Numbered from the stretch's first letter, positions 34,001-46,558 are shown. The stretch is DNA of 64,000 nucleotides from Calamus simplicifolius (GCA_900491605.1 UESW01003904.1:1673654-1737653); one strand, 5' to 3'. Numbers and translations are program-made. The notes: generated from the letters alone by a model not told the origin.

Positions 34001-34660
34001 CTAGGGACTGAAAGCCGTGTGATAACAGAGTGGTACTAGGCTCTGCTCCCTGTGCATCTCTTTGATTCCTTCACTAGTGGAGAATCTTACAAGCAGCCTC
34101 TTGGTGGAGATGATGGCATCTAAGAGGTTCAGGCCAGGTCTTCTGAGGATGGCATTGTAGGCTAGGAGGATTCGGACGATCAGGAACTTCATAAAGACCA
34201 TGCTCTGGCATGGCAACATCCAACTGTGATCGAGAGGGTGATCTCTCACTACATCCTCACAGAGTCTCCAATGAAGCCCATCAGAGGAGTGGTCACCGAC
34301 CATAGAAAGTCAGGGGACAAGCTCATTCGAATAAAAGCATCGTAACTGAGAACGTCGACTGAGCTTCCACTGTCAATAAGAATGCTTTTTACATGGTGTT
34401 TTATAATTGTTATAGACACGACGACGCTGTCATCATTAGGATTGTCTACCCCCTCTAAGTCCCCTTTAGAGAAGGGGATTACAGTATCTACTCCCTCATT
34501 CTCCCGTGGCCTCTTGAAATTACCACCTGCCCCCCAGGAAATCATGGCCATCGTCTTTTTATTTGGGGCATTGTCGATGCCGACTTGGATAGGTGGAGGT
34601 GCCGACGGGCCCGGCGCAGCCGAGTTTTCCCTCTGGACGAACTTTCTTAAGTAGCACATT
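34001..34660 (-). pseudogene. Aspartic protease region of element 2
   Basis: The minus-strand frame shows HHVKSILIDSGSSVDVLSYD (active-site DSG), then TPLMGFIGDSVRM. A frameshift near 34260 is followed by LAYNAILRRPGLNLLDAIIS and RLLVRFSTSEGIKEM. It follows gag directly, as in the other two elements. Upstream, the gag C-terminus (YLRKFVQRENSAAPGPSAPP) is in the same frame. Confidence 0.75.
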
Positions 34661-36103
34661 GGATGAGGTCCTCAACCCCCTCTTCAGCTAACAGCAATCC
34701 TTTGTGTCATGGCCATGATCCTGGTGAAAGCGGCAGTAGAGACTCTTATCGCGAGGAGTTCTTGGCTTCATCGGGATGGGACGCTTAAGGTAGGACTCGC
34801 CCTCGATCTCCATTAAGATGTGGGATATCGGGGCGAGCAGAGAGGTGAAGTGCTTCCCTCCGAGGATGAGAGTCCAGGGCCGGTTGTCCAGTCGGTGGGG
34901 AGGCTTGGGTCTTCTGGGACGAGCTCCACTGGGCTCCAAACGGGCTTGCTTCTTGCTAGGCCCTCCCTCAGCCTCCTTCTAGAAAGAGTTTGCCTCATTG
35001 GCATGGATGTACTTCTGTGCATGGCTCAACAGTTTGGCGTAGGAATCATAATGCTTTTTGTTGAGGGAGTAAGCGAAGTGGGAAGGGCGAGCCTTTGCTT
35101 CAAGGCTAGGGTGGCCACTGAGTCGTCAAGGTTATAGACTTCGAGCGTGGCTTCCTTGAGCTGGGCCATGAAGTCCCTCAGTGACTCGCCACTCTTTTGC
35201 TGGATGGAAAACAGGTTGTCGACCAGCTGAGAGATCTTTCGGCATGCATCAAAGTGCGCCAGGAAGGCCCTCTTCAACTACTGGAAGGAGTTGATGCTGT
35301 GCGGTGGTAAACGAGAGTATCAAGCATGCACAACCTTTCGAAGGGTGATTGAAAAGGCGATGCAGAGGAGGGAGTCGGTTGCCTCCTGGACCTGCATGAG
35401 GACATTGTAACTTTTCAAATGGTTCAGGGGTTGGTGGTACCATCATAGGGGTCCAGCTATGGGAGATGAAATCGATTCGAGATCGGTTCCTCCATGATAG
35501 GGCAAGATAGCGGAGGACGGCTATCATAGTCCACCTCCCGCTGATTAGTGATCCTGCAGCTGAGCTCGTCCAGCCACTGGTTGTACTCGTCCAGATGCCG
35601 CTGGGCCCAGCGAGCGATCCAACCATCGAAGGATCCCTCCCTTGAAGATCCCAAGGATAAGGAGGGGTGGTGCCGATGATGATGCCCTCGCTTGGCCTCC
35701 CTCCCGTGATGCCACTTATGGGAATTGTTAGAATGGCGAGAGGGAGATCGAGGCCTCTTAGAGGTCCCCCGGCAGTGATGCTTGGGCGAAGTGTGATGGC
35801 GGTAAGCCTCCCTCTGAGGGGATCTCCTGCGAGTTGATTGCTGACTAGGCTGATCGGCCCCCATGCCCGGTGAGGGCAACCTTGGGCGCTGCTACGTGGC
35901 CATCGGTTGTAGCTCATGAACTACCACCACAAGCGATTGGACTTGTAGGACGAGGGCGGTGATCCGATTGTCCTAAGGTTATGGCAAAGGCAGAGCAGGA
36001 AGGTTGGCCTGGGGAGCAGGGATACCGTCTCCGGCTGCTCAAGCCCTTGACAATGCCCCCCGGTGCAGCCGGTGGATATCTCCTGTGCATGCATCACCAC
36101 CAT
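34660..36103 (-). pseudogene. gag: gag of element 2 (frameshifted)
   Basis: Start chosen at the ATG at 36103-36101, 70-75 bases after the primer site, like the starts of elements 1 and 3. An Arg/His/Ser-rich region (RGTSKRPRSPSRHSN) leads to the gag core: EEPISNRFHLP at about 35460, HFDACRKISQLVDNLFSIQQ and SVATLALKQRLALP at about 35270-35060, and the zinc-knuckle-like YCRFHQDHGHDTKDCC near 34690. Multiple frame breaks are present. Confidence 0.7.
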
Positions 36104-36195
36104 TTCTTCGTTCTCTCCCGGGAGTAGAGGTCTACAGCTGGTTATTTTGAAGCTTTCTATCTCTTTGTTCCTTTCCCCTTCCTGGCACGCCAATC

Positions 36196-37253
36196 TATTG
36201 TCGCCAAATCACCCCCTCGAACGTCGAGCAAGGATGAGGATCCAAAGGACGATGAGGGTGAAGCTGAAAATCTTCAAACACCTCCTCCTTAGGTGGGAAT
36301 CATGCAAGAAAGTCCTTGAGGACTAGTTGCTCCGGCAGGGACCCTCCAACGCTCAAGTGAGTAACTTGGGAAACAATGATGAATCGTGGACTAAAAAACT
36401 TAGCTAAAACTTGGGGTCAGATTCCTTCTCTCGTTATGAGTGAAGGTTCTTATACCTGTTCGAAAGTTTATCTTACCCACTTTTGGAAGGTTGTTGATTC
36501 CGAGATGTCATCGTCTGGCAGAGGATAGGCGGAAAGGCCGATAGGGACAGGTCGCAACTACCTCTGAGCTTGTCAGGGATAGCCTGTCGTCCCTCCCTCT
36601 TCCAGTGGAGTGGTAGGTAGGCCTGGTCTTATCGCATGCACAACTGGCACAGGGTCACATGCAACATGGCAGTTGCAGGCATCTGTAGCTTGTCAGGGAT
36701 AGCATGTCGTCCCTCCCTCTTCCAGTGCAACCGTAGTTGGTAGGTAGGCCTGGTCTTATCGGGCATGCACCACAACTGGCAGTGGCCGCGAGGGTCACAT
36801 GCAGTTGCAGGTGGTAGGTGGGTCACATGGCAGTTGCAGGCATCAGATGGGCCACGCGGGGGCCGAGAGTACCGGGCTGGACCTGACTGAGGTTGGGACT
36901 GGATGCCGACTCTGGAGTCAGTGCTGGACGACTGGAGTCGGGACTGGATGATCCTGGAGTCGGTGCTGAAAGGCCGACCCTGGAGTCGATGCTGGATGGC
37001 TGACCCTAGAGTGGTGCTGAAGGCCGACCTGAGTCGGGCCTGGATGGCCGACTCTGGAGTCGGTGCTAGAGGTCGATCATGGAGTCAAGACTGGAGGCCG
37101 ACTCTGGAGTCGATGGCCGACTTTGGAGTCGATGCTGGCCCCTGGAGTCGGGACTGGATGGCCAACCCTTGCTGAAGGGTTCCACTCATCTTCCTTTCAT
37201 CTCCGTCAGTTACTTTATCCGTTAGTCCTGACGTGGCTTGATCAGCCACATCA
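36196..37253 (-). repeat. 5' LTR of element 2 with internal duplication
   Basis: 1058 bases. Compared with the left LTR it carries an extra ~120-base tandem copy: GCTTGTCAGGGATAGC ... TCTTCCAGTG occurs at about 36570 and again at about 36689. Its minisatellite (about 36895-37165) is more decayed than that of the other LTR. TATA-like GTATAA on the minus strand is at about 36451-36456. Confidence 0.88.
36895..37165. repeat. Palindromic minisatellite in element 2 5' LTR
   Basis: The same GGCCGACTCTGGAGTCGG monomer as in the left LTR, but with several truncated copies and point changes. The two arrays differ in copy number and order, as expected when a tandem array slips after insertion. Confidence 0.85.
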
Positions 37254-37258
37254 AAAGT

Positions 37259-37916
37259 AATTCAGCATCTGTTAGAATTTTTCTTATTATCATACACAAT
37301 AGACTAAAATAATATTTTAGTTTATCGAGTCAAGATATATGCTGTGCCATAAAACTTTCATATTTTCATAACTGTGAATACCATGTTTTGTGGTCCTAAG
37401 CTAAGAATTTTATTACTGACCCATCTTGTCAAGGTCACCATCCAATCGGTGTTTCAATTGCCAATCTCTGAAAGATCAGTATTTTGTTTGCACAAAGAAC
37501 TAGATCTCCATCACTAGTTCCTTCACATTTAGTTCATTTCAACCATGTCCAGCACAATTCTAAAAGGCATAAAGCCAACAAAATTAGGGGTCTAAGTATA
37601 AAATTGATACTTATAAATTTTGATATTTGTACGATTTATACTTATAAATTTTTTACTTGAATTATATTATATGTCATATGCAAATTTGATACTTGTAAAA
37701 TGAAGATGATATTGATACACGTAAATTTGGATAATTCAATATTGAACCTTGAAAATTTTGATACTTATAATATTGATACTTGTAAATTTTTATACTTATA
37801 ATATTAATACTTGTAATATAGGCCTGCTATGCCTTCTAAATTGTTATGTTTTATTACCAACAACAATAATTATTTTGAATAATACATCAACTTACCCGTT
37901 TTCATCATAAAACAGA
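37259..37916. other. AT-rich spacer with degenerate short tandem motif
   Basis: No gene seen. Between about 37598 and 37825 a motif of the type GATACTTGTAAATTTT recurs many times in imperfect form. It precedes the CACTA transposase remnant and might be a leader or subterminal region of that element, which is not proven. Confidence 0.4.
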
Positions 37917-40648
37917 AGTTGCATTCATATAAGTCTTCCCAAAATGAGCGGGATTGCTCATGGATTTATGCAAGGTTGAATGATGGATTACTTAATCTCG
38001 ATTTTATTAACAGTTTGAAGGAATTTATTGCGTTTGCTTGTAACCAACCATATTGGATGGATGGTCCTCTGATTAGATGCCCCTGTAATTTGAAGAATTG
38101 TTAAAATAAAGCCTATAGAGATGTTGAAATTGTGAAGGTTCATCTTTGTAGAAAAGGATTTGTTCCTGGGTACGAAGTTTGAAACTATCACGATGAAACA
38201 GAGGAAATGATTGCTGGGACAAGAAATTAAGCAGATAATGAATTCAATCAAAATTCATATGAAGAAATGGTGATGAATGCAACGAGTAATGAATTCAATG
38301 AAAGTTCTTTTAATGAAGAACCAAATTAAGAAGCACAACAATTTTATGACATGCTACGTACTGCAAATTAAGAATTATATCCTGGATGTGAGAACCATTC
38401 GCAGTTGTCTTTGGCTACTCGTTTGCTGAACATTAAGGCAGAGCATCACTTATCCGAAAAGGCTTTTGATGCAATCGCTGGGTTAATAAAGGAAGTTGTA
38501 TCAAGTGATAATGTTGCAGCGAATAATTTTTCTATAACAAAAAAGTTGTTACGTGGGCTTGGTTTACCAGTGAATAAGATTGACTGTTGTTTAAACAATT
38601 GTATGATATATTAGGGTGATGATTCAGGATTGAAATGGTGTAAGATATGCAAGCAATCGAGGTACAGGAGTGAACATGAAGGAGCTGATTCAAGTAGAAG
38701 GAAAAGTGTGCCATATAAAAGGATGCATTACTTTCCTCTTACTTCACGCCTGCTGTGATTATACAGATCAAAAGCTAGTGCTGCAAGTATGAGATGACAT
38801 GTTGAACATGAAGTTAAAGAAGGTGAAATGGGCCATCCATCTGATTCAAAAGCTTGGAAGTATTTCAATGAAAATCATCCTGATTTTGCCAAAGAGACTA
38901 GAAATGTGAGATTAGGACTTTGTGTGATGGCTTTCAACCATTCGATCAAGCGAGGCAACAGTATTCTTGTTGGTCTATGATATTGACTGTATATAATTTT
39001 CACCATGGCAGTGCTTGAAAGATTCTACAATGTTTCTAACAGTTTGGGTGTCTGGTCCTTCAAATCCGAAGAAAAAGATTGATGTTTTTCTGCAACCGTT
39101 GGTAGCTGAATTAAAATGTTGTAGGAAACTGGAGTTATAGCATTTGACATATCAATGAAATAAAATTTCATTATGAGAGCAGCTCTTATGTAGACAATCA
39201 GTGACTTTTCAGTATATGCAATGTTGTTTGGGTGGAGAACTGCTGGGCGTATGGCATGCCCTTATTGCATGGATGATTCTGATGCATTTAAATTGCAGAA
39301 GAGTGGTAAGCAGTCATGGTTCGCTAATCATAGAAAGTTCTTCCTGCAAATCATCATTATAGGCGTAACTTGGCTGCTTTCACAAAGAACAAAGCTGTTA
39401 CAAAAGTTGCTCCACCGATTATGTTTGGCACAGCTATTTTGGATACTATAGATCAATTGGGTTTGAAGTATGCATGTAATCCAGATACTGTAGAATAAAT
39501 GGGCGTATATGAAAATATATAATTGGAGGAAGCAGAGTATTTTTTGGGATTTGCTGTACTGGCATACCAATCTCATCCGGCACAACTTGGATGTGATGCA
39601 CATTGAGAAGAATTTCTTTGATAACATATTTAACACAGTGCTAAACATCCCAGAAAAATAAAGGACATTGCAAAATCAAGAGAAGAACTCAATCTATACC
39701 ATAGAAGATGTGATTTAAGAGGAATGCCGATGAGATATATCCTAAAGCATGCTACAGCCTTGACAGAAATTCTCGAGCAGCGTTATGTCAATGGGTTAAA
39801 GGGTTAAAATTTTTAGATGGATATGCCTCAAACATTGGTAGATGTGTCGACATGCATAAGCTTAAGTTGTTCGATATGAAGAGTCATGACTGTCATGTCT
39901 TTATGCAGCGATTATTACCCATAGCTTTTCGTGAGTTATTTCCTATCCACGTATGGAAGGCACTGATGGAGCTTAGCTTATTCTTCAAGGAGTTAACTGC
40001 CAGAGTCTTTACTTATGCATCAATGGCAAGGCTTGAAGAAGAAATTCCTATTATATTATGCAAATTAGAGCGTATATTTCCTTTCAGTTTTTTTGACTCC
40101 ATGAAACACCTACCAGTTTACTTACCATACGAAGCAAGTATAGCTGGTCATGTGCAGTATCATTAGATGTATCCTTTTGAGAGGTAAGTATATAAATAAT
40201 TGTATGATATATTATCGTTTCAAATATATTTACCTTACAAGCGAGTTATTTGATTGCTTTACGTATTTTGGCATATAGGTATCTTAAGAAGTTAAAAAAT
40301 AATGTGCGCAACAAGGCAAGGGTTGAAGGTTCAATATGCAATACATACTTGGTTGAGGAAGTTTCAACTTTTGCCTTGCATTATTTTGAGGATTATATCC
40401 ACATGATGAAACGAAATATGGGCCGTAACAGTGATGGATGTGCGGATGAAGAAGAAGGTATTGATGGTAGAATTTTAATTTTTAAAAGTGCTGGCCGATC
40501 ATTTGGAAAACAGAAGAGAAGGGATTTGAGCGATGTCGAGTACATTGCAGCCCATAATTACATTTTGATGAACTATCGAGAAGTCGATTCATACATCGAG
40601 TATGTATATACTCGGTCTTCTAACATTGAACTACTATTGTGTAATCAA
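37917..40648 (+). pseudogene. CACTA TNP2-type transposase remnant
   Basis: Domains appear in the usual order for plant CACTA transposases. Transposase-associated N-terminal domain (37930-38210: DCSWIYARLNDG, YWMDGPLIRCPCNLKNC, VKVHLCRKGFVPGYEV). Zinc/linker region KWCKICKQSRYR near 38640. TNP2 core (about 38860-39480, including MLFGWRTAGRMACPYCMDDS and WFANHRKF). DUF4218 (39850-40640: LKLFDMKSHDCHVFMQRLLP, VWKALMELSLFFKELTAR, LERIFPFSFFDSMKHLPVYL). An intron with GTAAGT donor and CATATAG acceptor (40184-40278) joins MYPFER to YLKKLKNNVRNKARVEGS. Many stops and frameshifts make it inactive. It is cut at the right by the assembly gap. Confidence 0.85.
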
Positions 40649-40972
40649 NNNNNNNNNNNNNNNNNNNNNNNNNNNNNNNNNNNNNNNNNNNNNNNNNNNN
40701 NNNNNNNNNNNNNNNNNNNNNNNNNNNNNNNNNNNNNNNNNNNNNNNNNNNNNNNNNNNNNNNNNNNNNNNNNNNNNNNNNNNNNNNNNNNNNNNNNNNN
40801 NNNNNNNNNNNNNNNNNNNNNNNNNNNNNNNNNNNNNNNNNNNNNNNNNNNNNNNNNNNNNNNNNNNNNNNNNNNNNNNNNNNNNNNNNNNNNNNNNNNN
40901 NNNNNNNNNNNNNNNNNNNNNNNNNNNNNNNNNNNNNNNNNNNNNNNNNNNNNNNNNNNNNNNNNNNNNNNN
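40649..40972. other. Assembly gap (324 N)
   Basis: A run of N between the CACTA transposase remnant and a LINE 3' end. Open frames across it are artefacts. The true length and content are unknown. Confidence 1.
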
Positions 40973-41218
40973 CATATACAACGAAGACCTTTAAATGCTC
41001 AAGTTAGAAAGAGCGATCTTTTAACAATCCATAGTAAGAATAAAGGTAGAGGCAAAGCTAAACTAATATGGACAGAAATAACTAAAAAAGATATAACTAT
41101 TTGTAATTTGAATATCGACTTAGTCTTGAATAGAGCAGAGTAGAGGAAACGGATTCATGTAGCGGACCCCATGTAGTTGGGAAAAGGCTTAGATGAGTTG
41201 AGTTGAGTTGAGTTGAGT
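40973..41218 (+). mobile_element. L1-type LINE 3' end fragment
   Basis: The translation RRPLNAQVRKSDLLTIHSKN, then GRGKAKLIWTEITKKDITIC and LVLNRAE, matches the C-terminus of plant LINE reverse transcriptases ('RRP..APVR..D.......RGRG.PK..W.E...KD'). It is followed by the typical 3' trailer ATGTAGCGGACCCCATGTAG ... TTGGGAAAAGGCTTAGATGA and a simple tail (GAGTT)n. The 5' side lies in the gap, so its length is unknown. Confidence 0.75.
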
Positions 41219-41224
41219 ACTAAA

Positions 41225-41830
41225 TATTCATTTGAACGCCAAGATTATTAGGCCTTGGTAATTTCAGATGCCTACCTCTTAGATGGGAATTAGATTACTA
41301 TGGTTTATAATAATCCTAGATTATCAGGAATTAAATATTACCGCCTACATTACCATGTCTAATTACCAAACATGATAATCTGCATTGTAATCTAAAATTA
41401 CCGATGTGGATTACCATCAACCAAATGCTCCCCTATATTTAATATTAAATAAATTATATTGTATTAATATTAACATAATATTTAATATATTTAATAATAT
41501 TATAATAATATATAAATATTAATTTAAAATTATTAATAATTTTGACCTTCTTGCATATTAAGTTATTATATGTAAATAATTTATAATATATTTAATGTTA
41601 TTTATTATAAATATTATTTATTATTTAAATAATATATTATAAAATATATGTTTAATATTTATAATATTTAAATATATGATGCTTTTAAAATGATTTTATG
41701 GAGACTCTTTGCTTTTTACTAGAATATTTCATATTTGAGGAAAAAAAGACAACTATTTAAAAGATAAAAAAAGATTTATAACAAAATGCGAATAGAATTC
41801 AAGAATATGGTAATATAAAAACTTGCATTT
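41225..41830. mobile_element. MITE-like AT-rich repeats
   Basis: Starts with CATTTGAACGCCAAGATTAT ... CTTGGTAATTTC; part of it ends with GGATTACCATCAACCAAATG, an imperfect inverted counterpart (CATTTGG...TGGTAATC). The AT-rich remainder (about 41440-41820) resembles the core of the 9328-10090 element. No coding. Confidence 0.4.
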
Positions 41831-42188
41831 CTGGGAATTCAAGCTAAAATTAACAAGGCAATTTATGTTATTTGTTATTGTTTTGCCCTGCTTTTTCTTG
41901 AAATTTAGAGACTTTATTTACCAAATGTTGTGTGCTGTTGTTTTGCACTACCTAATTTCTGTAAATTTCTTTTCTTGTCATTCAATTTCAGTGTTTTCTC
42001 ATGGTGCAAAGCTTATTTGTTATGCTATTCTGAATTTTGTACAGCATGTGCAAGTTGCAATTTACAAAACATTAGCATTATCTTTGTACTAAATTTGAAG
42101 ACATTCTGCTGTTCCATGGAAAAGTGTTTATTATGATTTTGATAAGTTTAGGAAAATTCTAATGGGCAATGGTCATGGGGTGTTGCAG

Positions 42189-42317
42189 GATCCAAACAAT
42201 AGGAATATAGTCAATTGTGATGACAAGTTGAAAAGCATATTGTTGGGAAAGCCTCAAGTCGAGCTTGCAGAACTTCCTATGCTTATCAAACTCCATTTTC
42301 CCAAAGCACCCAAATAA
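42189..42317 (+). pseudogene. Orphan last exon resembling a SWIB/MDM2 domain
   Basis: After a good splice acceptor (TGTTGCAG) an open frame of 42 codons ends in TAA: DPNNRNIVNCDDKLKSIL, then LGKPQVELAELPMLIKLH and FPKAPK. The spacing of DP-N-R, CD-KLK, GK--V and LP-LI--HF fits the second half of a SWIB domain, a fold found in chromatin-remodelling and transcription proteins. The codon just before the splice site would be Q if read through (LQDP in SWIB). No upstream exon was found in the window, so this is a fragment or the end of a gene whose other exons are displaced. The family assignment rests on motif reading only. Confidence 0.45.
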
Positions 42318-45300
42318 CTGTGAGTATGATGATCTTTTAGGATCAATCATCACACTGAGAAGCTTAATCTGACTGCTCTTTGTTGTAAATGCGATTAATT
42401 TCAAGGCATAAAAATATGCATATAATATTTAAATTGTACGAGCGATCTTGTTGGTTCCATGCTGCTAATGTTAAACAAAGTTTTGGTTTCCCTACAGAAG
42501 TTATGCTGTTTGATGGGAGGTAAACCGCTGGTTGAAAACGTTGTTCAATACTTTTTTTTGGAGACTTACCGTTTATAATTTTGTTTCATTATCTACCTCA
42601 GCTTGATATGGTTGAGCTTGGCTGCTTTTATTGTTGCATATGGTATTTGAAAATTCTTTGGAGGAACCGAGTTGAACAATCACCAATAAGAAAGCAATTA
42701 TGCAAGGTCTCTTGGAAAGGGTGTAAAAAAAAGGCTATATTGAATCTAATTGTTTCTTTTCTCCTAACTATGAATTGTATGCACAAGATCCCCCTTGTTG
42801 TCTAATTGAAACTGAATAGTAATCCATTTAAACAAATATTAATCCTATTGTCTAATTAAAAACAAAATTTCACCAATCTTAGATCTGCTAGACAAAAAGT
42901 TCAACATATGGACATTCCCACACGCATACACGTATGTTTATAAATTTGTACATATGCATTCACATGATCTGTGTGGAGATTGCACAAGATATATTGTTCA
43001 ATATTTCAATTATAAGTAGATAATAGGCTTAAATGAATTGGATTACAGAAGAACTTTTGAAGATGGAAGTTTTGGAAATGGAAGAGGTAGAATGAAGTAT
43101 ATGGATTCCAAATTTAGGTCTCCAATCAAAATACGATTGCCAAGAGATACTGCCGTATCATTTCTATGCTTTAGATTTTCTATTCGAAAGAATGAAAAGA
43201 TAGATGAAGATAATTATAACAGTTAGCTTTTGTTGCATGAAGCAAATGTTTGTACCCGGACTACTCTGCAATTATATTTTGCAACAAGTTAAACTTTTAT
43301 AAGCTCATATGACACCAAAAATGTAACTATATTAAAAATTTTGGACAGATGGCCTAGGTACATGAAATGAGCTTTATTGGCATGGGAGTAGCGCATTAAT
43401 TGTGTGGTTGAGCCACAAAAGATGGGATTTGAAACAAATATCATATTCACTGCCTAGCAGTCAAATGCATGGTGTATATAATTAGTAGTATGTTTGCCAC
43501 ATTGAAATATATAGGAAGGTTTTTGCATAGCAGTGAAAAATCTTCCACCTAGAGCATTGTGGATGTTCTTTTACATCTTGTCATTGACAACTCATGAAAT
43601 GAAATCTATTATCCCATCAACAATAATGCAGCCTTGCAAAACCCTTTCCTATTGGTCAAAGTTATTATGCAGTCTTTTCTTATAGGTTTTGGTGATGCTG
43701 TTTCTGCCATACATGGACTTCATTTACCTCCATTATATCTGCTTATGCATGAGCTGATACTTCAATGAAGTTATAGCCACTTATCAGAAATCCACAAAAA
43801 TATCATATGTTATCCTTATAGAATGGAGTTTAAATAGGCTTATTCGTTTCCTTTGTGATGTTCTTTCAGTACATAACCTGTGGAGGTCCCTGATTATACG
43901 AGTGCATGTTTTTAGTGGTTTAATACTACTTTTTCTTTTTTTCAGGAAATCATGGAGAAGCAGATAATGGATCTGTGAGCACTATAACGACAAATGCACT
44001 TGGTGTTGTTAATGGGAATCTGTACTATCTGATGGTGTTTCTGTTGCTGGGTTCTTCCTCTCAACTCTCGATTCCTAGACTTGCCATTGTTCGTAGGTCT
44101 TCTCATTCTAAGAGTTCAACATATTATCAGTAAATGATCAACCAAGTTAATCTTCAAGTGATGGCTATGATAGATTGGCAGTTAAGTTGGATGATGAGGA
44201 CATGATTTTACACTTGCTAGGTCTCTCTGCAATGTACAGATTTGTATGTATTCATGTTCTTTTTCCGAACAGAGAACATAATCGTTCTTTTTATGATATG
44301 CTGGAAACGCTGTTCTCTTGTGTTCTACAACGGTGATAGGTTTGACAAGGCATTGCCTTTTTGTTGTGTAGCTGGATGCTGACACACGTTCTCCTGCTTA
44401 TTTGAACACATCATCATAGGACCATAATCATACTTTTAAACTGTCTGAGGAACACAATATCGTGTATTATTAGAAAGTTTCTTTATATTTTTTTTCAACA
44501 ATTTAGTGTGGATATATGAATTGGATGTGTTAAGCAGCTGTGTTATTCACTTATGGCATGCACCAGTTAAGTGAATAAGCAAAATGCTTGTCATCCAATT
44601 TGGGTTTTCACCACTAACACAAATCTCTGATCACTGTTGAGTGCTTCAAACTAGAGCAGGGCGGCTGATCCCATCTGCAAGAGAATGGTTTCTGCTGTAA
44701 GATGGCTCTGAACCTAACTTGGGTCCTATGAATTAATCCTATTGTTAGCCCTGGCAATTTAGTTGGTGGTGGTCCTGCAACTTGAGAGCTCCCAGCAAGC
44801 AAGGTTGTCCTAGAGTTTATAAGATCTAAGACAGAAGGTGAAGGTAATCCAAAGAACTTAATCATCTTTTGGGTGCATGTTATTCCAGATTGTTGGACTG
44901 GCTTGCGTTTTTTCTTTTTCTTTTTGGGGTCAAATTAAATATTGGCTTCCTTTCCAGTGGCATTTGTACTAGAATGACCTCTAAGGGAGTCTCCATGGTG
45001 GAGCATTTCTCGACTAGGAGCTCTTACCATTTCTTGTTGATTTCCATCAGAATTAGCGACTCTTCGTGTGATATTTCGAATTTTTTCTGTATTTTTTATA
45101 TTTTAATGATGTATAGTTTGTGGCTCTAATCCCTTTTTTTTTTCCCTTCAGATTTGTTCTAGTTTAGTGAGAAGAAAATGCCTCGTTATTATTGCTTTGT
45201 TCATTGCAAAACAAAGCAGTGACGCTAACTATAATTTTTGTGCAAAAATTTCTTATTGTTGTTACAAAATCCTTTCAAATTTTCTAGTAAACCCCTAAAA

Positions 45301-46558
45301 GGATTATAAAATATCTGGCAATACCACTGGTCATATCATTATATAAATTCTTTACTGCTAACGACTATCTAGATATAAAATATTGTTTTAGTTCTTATTA
45401 TTGGATTTGGCATCGCATAGAATTGCATGTCTAGTTTCTTAAGTTTACTATTTATAATTACATCTCTATAATTTTTTAATATGCATATCCTTAGATAAAA
45501 TTACGTATATATCTTTATAAATTAATAATACATACTATCTATTTATATACCCTTATAAATAATTTTCTATAGAATTTTTTATTAAGTGATATATATATTC
45601 TAAAAAGAATTTATAGGAATATATAAATAATAAATTTGAAAGGTGTACAAACAATTTTAGATATATATAGATTTAGCTATATACAAACGTAGCTAAGTTT
45701 AACTGGTGATCTTTTCTTACTTTCATGAGTTTCTAAACGTAGCTAAGTTTGAGAATATATATATATATATATTCTAGTTTAACTGGTGATCTTTTCTTAC
45801 TTTCATGAGTTTCTAAACGATCTTTTTGTATTGTTGCTGATAATTGTCATGATCAATCCAGATAAGTCTTGTTTTCCTGCATTGTCACTCCTGTGGCTTT
45901 GTTTTTTTTTTTTTCTTTGTGTATATGATTTGTCTTACTTTTTAAGGTCTAGCTTATTCTACTTAATGCCTTTCTGTTTTCTTCTAGAAAATGAAGGGTG
46001 TTCTTGTTGTTACTTTAGTTTCAGGGATTTAGCCTTGTTTAATATTGAGAAAAGTTTTCAAATTAGTCGCCTTTGATGTTATATGATAGGGCTTCATCGT
46101 GTTAAACTTTTTTTTTTTTCTTACGTATTTATTTTTTGAAAACTACAACTCTATAAATTGATCGTTGCAGGCATGCCGTTTATTAGGTTGATCAGAGAAT
46201 GTAGGTTCCTGTGCTGAGATTGATTATATATAAAAAAATATAATTGAATACACCAACAAGTATTCTCTGTGCTGTTACACTGGAGAGTGGGATAAATCGA
46301 TAAGTCTGGGATACAGAATTTACTTGAAACTCAGATCAATATTTTCTAAGGTGAAACAAGTTCTCTCATTATGATTCAAAATCAATTTGAATAGAAAGGA
46401 GAAGAAGAAAAAAAAGGATTTGAATCAGTGCTCAACATGGTGTGCATAAGAGAGGTGTAGAAGCCTTGTTCAATGTTGGGATGGATTGGTGTTAATGCGC
46501 GTAGAATTTCTCTCTCCATTAGAAGCCTTCTTTCTTTCTCAATCTGTCTATTGATAAT
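42318..46558. other. AT-rich non-coding stretch
   Basis: No convincing gene. One exon-like segment after TTTTTTTCAG at about 43946 (GAAATCATGGAGAAGCAG onward) has a stop soon after and no recognisable protein. T-rich intron-like or intergenic sequence dominates. About 45684-45737 and 45732-45820 contain a local direct duplication of TTAACTGGTGATCTTTTC and its surroundings, separated by an (AT)n run. Confidence 0.5.

Larger units (their letters stand above)
25758..37253 (-). mobile_element. Full-length Tat-lineage gypsy element 2, duplication AAAGT
   Basis: LTRs lie at 25758-26741 and 36196-37253. In plus-strand reading they run from TGTTGTCGCC (TATTGTCGCC in the right copy) to TACACCA / CACATCA. 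The five bases AAAGT flank both sides (25753-25757 and 37254-37258). On the minus strand the primer-binding-type site GATTGGCGTGCCAGG follows the 5' (right) LTR, and a purine tract AGGGGAGAGGGGCATC precedes the 3' (left) LTR. Gag and pol lie on the minus strand and an antisense gene on the plus strand. The structure is complete but the coding regions have decayed. Confidence 0.92.

Noticed and set aside
40250..41143. 297-codon open frame spanning unknown bases
   Set aside because: The frame runs through the assembly gap. Left and right parts belong to different elements (CACTA transposase and LINE).
44869..45129. 86-codon hydrophobic ORF
   Set aside because: T-rich sequence gives hydrophobic codons by chance; no start context, no domain, no splice structure.
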